From DATNPH01 sp036703315 (lineage in GTDB: Bacteria > Cyanobacteriota > Cyanobacteriia > Cyanobacteriales > Coleofasciculaceae): a stretch of 9,251 bases of DNA. Each line of letters opens with the position of its first letter. The first letter of the stretch is position 1. The translations under genes and the position numbers were made by a program. The notes beneath the pieces are model-generated. The model was not told the origin of the DNA. It did no database searches and saw only the letters and a program-made list of their open reading frames with translations. This document shows positions 7,791 through 9,251 of the stretch, in pieces. Where the stretch lies: assembly GCA_036703315.1 (NCBI GenBank), contig DATNPH010000245.1, forward strand, positions 1-9,251. The letters are read 5' to 3'.

Positions 7791-7921
7791 TTTAACTCTG
7801 ATGCGAGGGGGATTTTCGAGGAGTTCGTGCAATAACGAGAGGTTTTAAAAGGCGCTACAAAGTCTAGCGATCGCGTACATGTGTTTGCTGTCTACAGATA
7901 ACGACTTAATAGTGGGTATTG

Positions 7922-8890
7922 TTAGGTATCCAGACCAGCCAAAAACTCAATGAGCAATTGATTAACCTCGGTTGGACGCTCCTGTTGAATCCAGTGTCCG
8001 GCACCTGGCAACAAAACCTTCTTCTTCAAGTTCGGCACTGTTTCCCCCATTGCATCGAAAGCGTTTCGGTTCATCGCAATTACCCCGTCTTCCTCCCCTG
8101 CCACAAACAGTGCAGGCTGCTGTAGCTTTGCGCCACTCAGAAAAGCCGTCAGTTCCCAGTTCCGGTCAGAGTTCCGGTACCAATTCAGTCCGCCTCGAAA
8201 ACCTGTCCGTTGAAACTCGCCTGTGAAAAAGTCGATGTCTTGTTCGGTTAACCAAGCAGGAAGCATCTCTGGCAGCGTGCCAGTGTCAAGAAACTTCTCG
8301 GATTTACTGAACAGGAGGCGCAATCGCTTCTGGGGTGGTGCGTCTCCCGAGCCGGAGTAGAGCAACATGCTTATCGTCTTGCGGACATCCGCTTCGAGTT
8401 CCGCCTCGGCTAACCCTTGCTCCTGAAAGTACAGCTGGTAAAACTGCTGGTTCTCACCCGCCATGCGTTTCAGCGCCTGTGTAGGACGGATGGAAGTCCA
8501 AGCTCTTGGCTTGTAAGGGACACTGAGCAAAACGGTGGCAGAGAAAATATCTGGTCTTAACAGGGAGCAATATCGGGCAACGACAGCCCCCCAGTCATGA
8601 CCAACGATGACCGCATGTTCTTCGTTGAGGGCATCAACAAGACCAACAATATCCGCTGTTAATTCGAGAATGTTGTAGGCTTCAATCGCTTCAGGTCGAT
8701 CGGTTTTACCATAACCCCGTTGGTCTGGTGCTACGACATGGTAACCTGCCTCCGAGAGCGCTTTTAGTTGGTGCCGCCAGGAATACCAACATTCTGGGAA
8801 GCCGTGGCACAAGACGACTAACGGACCCTCACCTTGTTCAGCAATGTGCATCTTGATGCCATTTGTATTGATGAATCGATGCGTTGCCAT
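7922..8890 (-). CDS. Alpha/beta-hydrolase, epoxide hydrolase
   Basis: Cytoplasmic enzyme of 322 residues predicted to add water to epoxides, giving vicinal diols. The oxyanion-hole motif HGFPE is at 29-33. The nucleophile is D99 in VGHDWGA; Asp there, not Ser, marks an epoxide hydrolase or dehalogenase. The acid is D268 (GEEDGV) and the base H299 (GAGHW). The cap domain (about 130-245) carries the lid tyrosines, one at Y151/Y154 in FYQLYFQE and another at Y238 in GGLNWYRN. Together with AEAELE these are strikingly like the C-terminal domain of vertebrate soluble epoxide hydrolase; the N-terminal phosphatase domain of that enzyme is absent. The natural substrate is unknown, perhaps fatty-acid epoxides. 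It converges on the MFS gene and is divergent from the tnpB element, whose left flank begins close upstream of the start codon. No SD is visible before the ATG, so the native 5' region may have been altered by insertion. Confidence 0.93.
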   Translation of the reverse strand: MATHRFINTNGIKMHIAEQGEGPLVVLCHGFPECWYSWRHQLKALSEAGYHVVAPDQRGYGKTDRPEAIEAYNILELTADIVGLVDALNEEHAVIVGHDWGAVVARYCSLLRPDIFSATVLLSVPYKPRAWTSIRPTQALKRMAGENQQFYQLYFQEQGLAEAELEADVRKTISMLLYSGSGDAPPQKRLRLLFSKSEKFLDTGTLPEMLPAWLTEQDIDFFTGEFQRTGFRGGLNWYRNSDRNWELTAFLSGAKLQQPALFVAGEEDGVIAMNRNAFDAMGETVPNLKKKVLLPGAGHWIQQERPTEVNQLLIEFLAGLDT

Positions 8891-8929
8891 AGTTCATCGG
8901 AGCCGGTTACAGAAAAGCGATGTTGAAAG

Positions 8930-8950
8930 CCCACGTCTTTTAAGCGTGGG
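8930..8950 (+). repeat. Hairpin at the left flank of the tnpB element
   Basis: A stem CCCACG (8930-8935) / CGTGGG (8945-8950) continues, after one bulged T, into CTT-TT-AAG (8937-8944). IS200/IS605 ends carry such subterminal hairpins, which their Y1 transposase recognises as single-stranded DNA. The flanks (TTGAAAG before, ATGAAGAC after) also resemble the terminal stem of the omega RNA found at right ends of such elements. It lies 40-60 bases upstream of the hydrolase start on the other strand. Confidence 0.6.
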
Positions 8951-8971
8951 ATGAAGACAAGCGAGTCGTTC

Positions 8972-9002
8972 AGATGGCGGAATAAATTCCGCCAGTACAT
9001 CT
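8972..9002 (+). repeat. Second hairpin, perfect 9-bp palindrome before tnpB
   Basis: TGGCGGAAT (8975-8983) and ATTCCGCCA (8986-8994) form a perfect 9-bp stem with a two-base AA centre. Allowing a bulge, the outer AGAT (8972-8975) could instead pair with ATCT (8999-9002). It sits directly upstream of the tnpB -10 element and could be a subterminal IS hairpin or an operator-like site. Confidence 0.55.
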
Positions 9003-9007
9003 ACGAA

Positions 9008-9016
9008 TGATACAAT
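9008..9016 (+). promoter_or_regulatory. Extended -10 promoter element of tnpB
   Basis: TG-A-TACAAT matches an extended -10 (TGnTATAAT) with one mismatch. No good -35 is found 16-18 bases upstream, where the palindrome lies. A transcript would begin near 9022-9024, giving a very short leader ahead of the SD. Confidence 0.45.
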
Positions 9017-9026
9017 AACTAACAAC

Positions 9027-9037
9027 AAGGAGGTGAT
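9027..9037 (+). promoter_or_regulatory. Perfect Shine-Dalgarno of tnpB
   Basis: AAGGAGGTGAT is an 11-base full complement of the 16S rRNA 3' end. It places the GGAGG core 8 bases before the TTG at 9042 and so decides that non-ATG start. Confidence 0.85.
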
Positions 9038-9041
9038 TATA

Positions 9042-9251
9042 TTGTTTGGTTGCCAGCAAGTATTGATTCCCGCAAATAAGGATACTCAATCGATTATTGA
9101 GTACATCTGTAGCGAATCAAACAAAGTGTTTAACTGTGCCGTCTATTATGCCCGGCAAGTCTATTTCAAGGCTCGTCGATATATCACAAAAGCCGAACTA
9201 GACGAGGAGCTAAAAACGAACAGGCACTTTCAGGCTATGCACTCTCAAGCG
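9042..9251 (+). CDS. tnpB: TnpB/OrfB of an IS200/IS605 element, 5' part
   Basis: The first 70 codons of a TnpB-type protein, cut by the window edge. The start is TTG, fixed by the perfect SD, and gives the family N-terminus MFGCQQVLIP followed by IIEYICSESNKVFNCAVYYA and RQVYFKARRY. This matches the helical N-terminal region of cyanobacterial IS605 OrfB proteins. TnpB proteins are RNA-guided nucleases, ancestral to Cas12, that cleave DNA adjacent to a transposon-linked motif and promote element retention. The RuvC and zinc-finger residues that would show whether this copy is intact lie beyond the window. The usual full length is about 370-420 residues. No frameshift or stop is seen in the part available. 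Confidence 0.88.
   Translation, partial: MFGCQQVLIPANKDTQSIIEYICSESNKVFNCAVYYARQVYFKARRYITKAELDEELKTNRHFQAMHSQA

Larger units (their letters stand above)
2670..7874. repeat. HIP1 palindromes (GCGATCGC), 12 copies
   Basis: Copies start at 2670, 4069, 4222, 4662, 5752, 5793, 5908, 6234, 6514, 6795, 6981 and 7867. HIP1 is the highly iterated palindrome of many cyanobacterial genomes and is the main taxonomic clue in the window. Eleven copies lie inside genes and one is intergenic. None occurs in the hydrolase or in the IS portion. Confidence 0.95.
7422..7921. other. Gene-poor intergenic stretch between converging genes
   Basis: These 500 bases separate the MFS gene (+) from the 3' end of the hydrolase gene (-). 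They hold the doubtful 46-codon ORF, the nested inverted-repeat element at 7583-7790 and one HIP1 site (7867-7874). A stop-to-stop open stretch at 7571-7756 runs through the repeat element but has no ATG start, so I read it as incidental. I see no tRNA, no CRISPR and no clear terminator for the hydrolase gene; a CCCCC/GGGGG pairing (7784-7788 with 7807-7811) is the only candidate and has an 18-base loop. Confidence 0.7.
8911..9251 (+). mobile_element. IS200/IS605-type element, left part only
   Basis: The right part of the window is the beginning of a tnpB-bearing IS200/IS605 element. It comprises two hairpins, an extended -10, a perfect SD and the tnpB start, and it is cut by the window edge. 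There is no room for tnpA between the hydrolase start and tnpB, so the element is of the tnpB-only (IS1341-like) type or has tnpA elsewhere. The exact left end is uncertain. A TTAC at 8907-8910, the tetranucleotide target of IS608, is a possible junction, but nothing in the window confirms it. Confidence 0.65.

Noticed and set aside
8818..9000. Minus-strand ORF reaching from the hydrolase start into the IS flank
   Set aside because: It overlaps the hydrolase 5' end in another frame and runs through the hairpins; it does not resemble TnpA.

Overview
The window is almost certainly from a cyanobacterium, probably a filamentous or otherwise large-genome species. It carries 12 copies of the HIP1 palindrome GCGATCGC, and its two-component pair closely resembles the cyanobacterial RppA/RppB (NrsR/NrsS) proteins. 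The other genes also read like accessory genes of that group.

Layout, left to right. Positions 1-74 hold no gene I can support. Positions 75-3200 (+) encode a full-length heavy-metal RND efflux permease (CzcA/CusA/NrsA type). A small lipoprotein with a C-terminal beta-rich, YtkA-like domain follows (3298-3795, +). Next comes an overlapping response regulator/sensor kinase pair, rppA (3866-4570, +) and rppB (4557-5939, +). A separate gene for a 12-TM MFS transporter of the anion:cation symporter type lies at 6095-7357 (+) and ends at a strong intrinsic terminator (7386-7421). About 500 bases without a convincing gene follow. They contain a roughly 208-base nested inverted-repeat element (7583-7790) that looks like a MITE or other dispersed cyanobacterial repeat. 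On the minus strand, 7922-8890 encodes an alpha/beta-hydrolase with all the hallmarks of an epoxide hydrolase. The window ends inside an IS200/IS605-type element. Its hairpin-rich left flank lies just upstream of the hydrolase start codon, and its tnpB (OrfB) reading frame runs off the edge (9042-9251, +).

How the genes fit together. The first four genes run in one direction and form a plausible metal-efflux and sensing island. The permease would pump a metal ion, the lipoprotein may be an envelope accessory, and RppB/RppA would sense the metal or envelope redox state and regulate the set. The related NrsRS system of Synechocystis controls a nickel efflux operon, and the same proteins have been described as RppAB, a redox-responsive regulator of photosynthesis genes. 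The adaptor and outer-membrane partners of the permease are not in the window and may lie upstream. The MFS gene, the hydrolase and the IS look like independent units.

No clearly new defence or mobile system is visible. The items most worth checking are the nested inverted-repeat element, the lipoprotein as an uncharacterised efflux partner, the mixed metal-specificity signature of the permease, and the structured left flank of the tnpB element.
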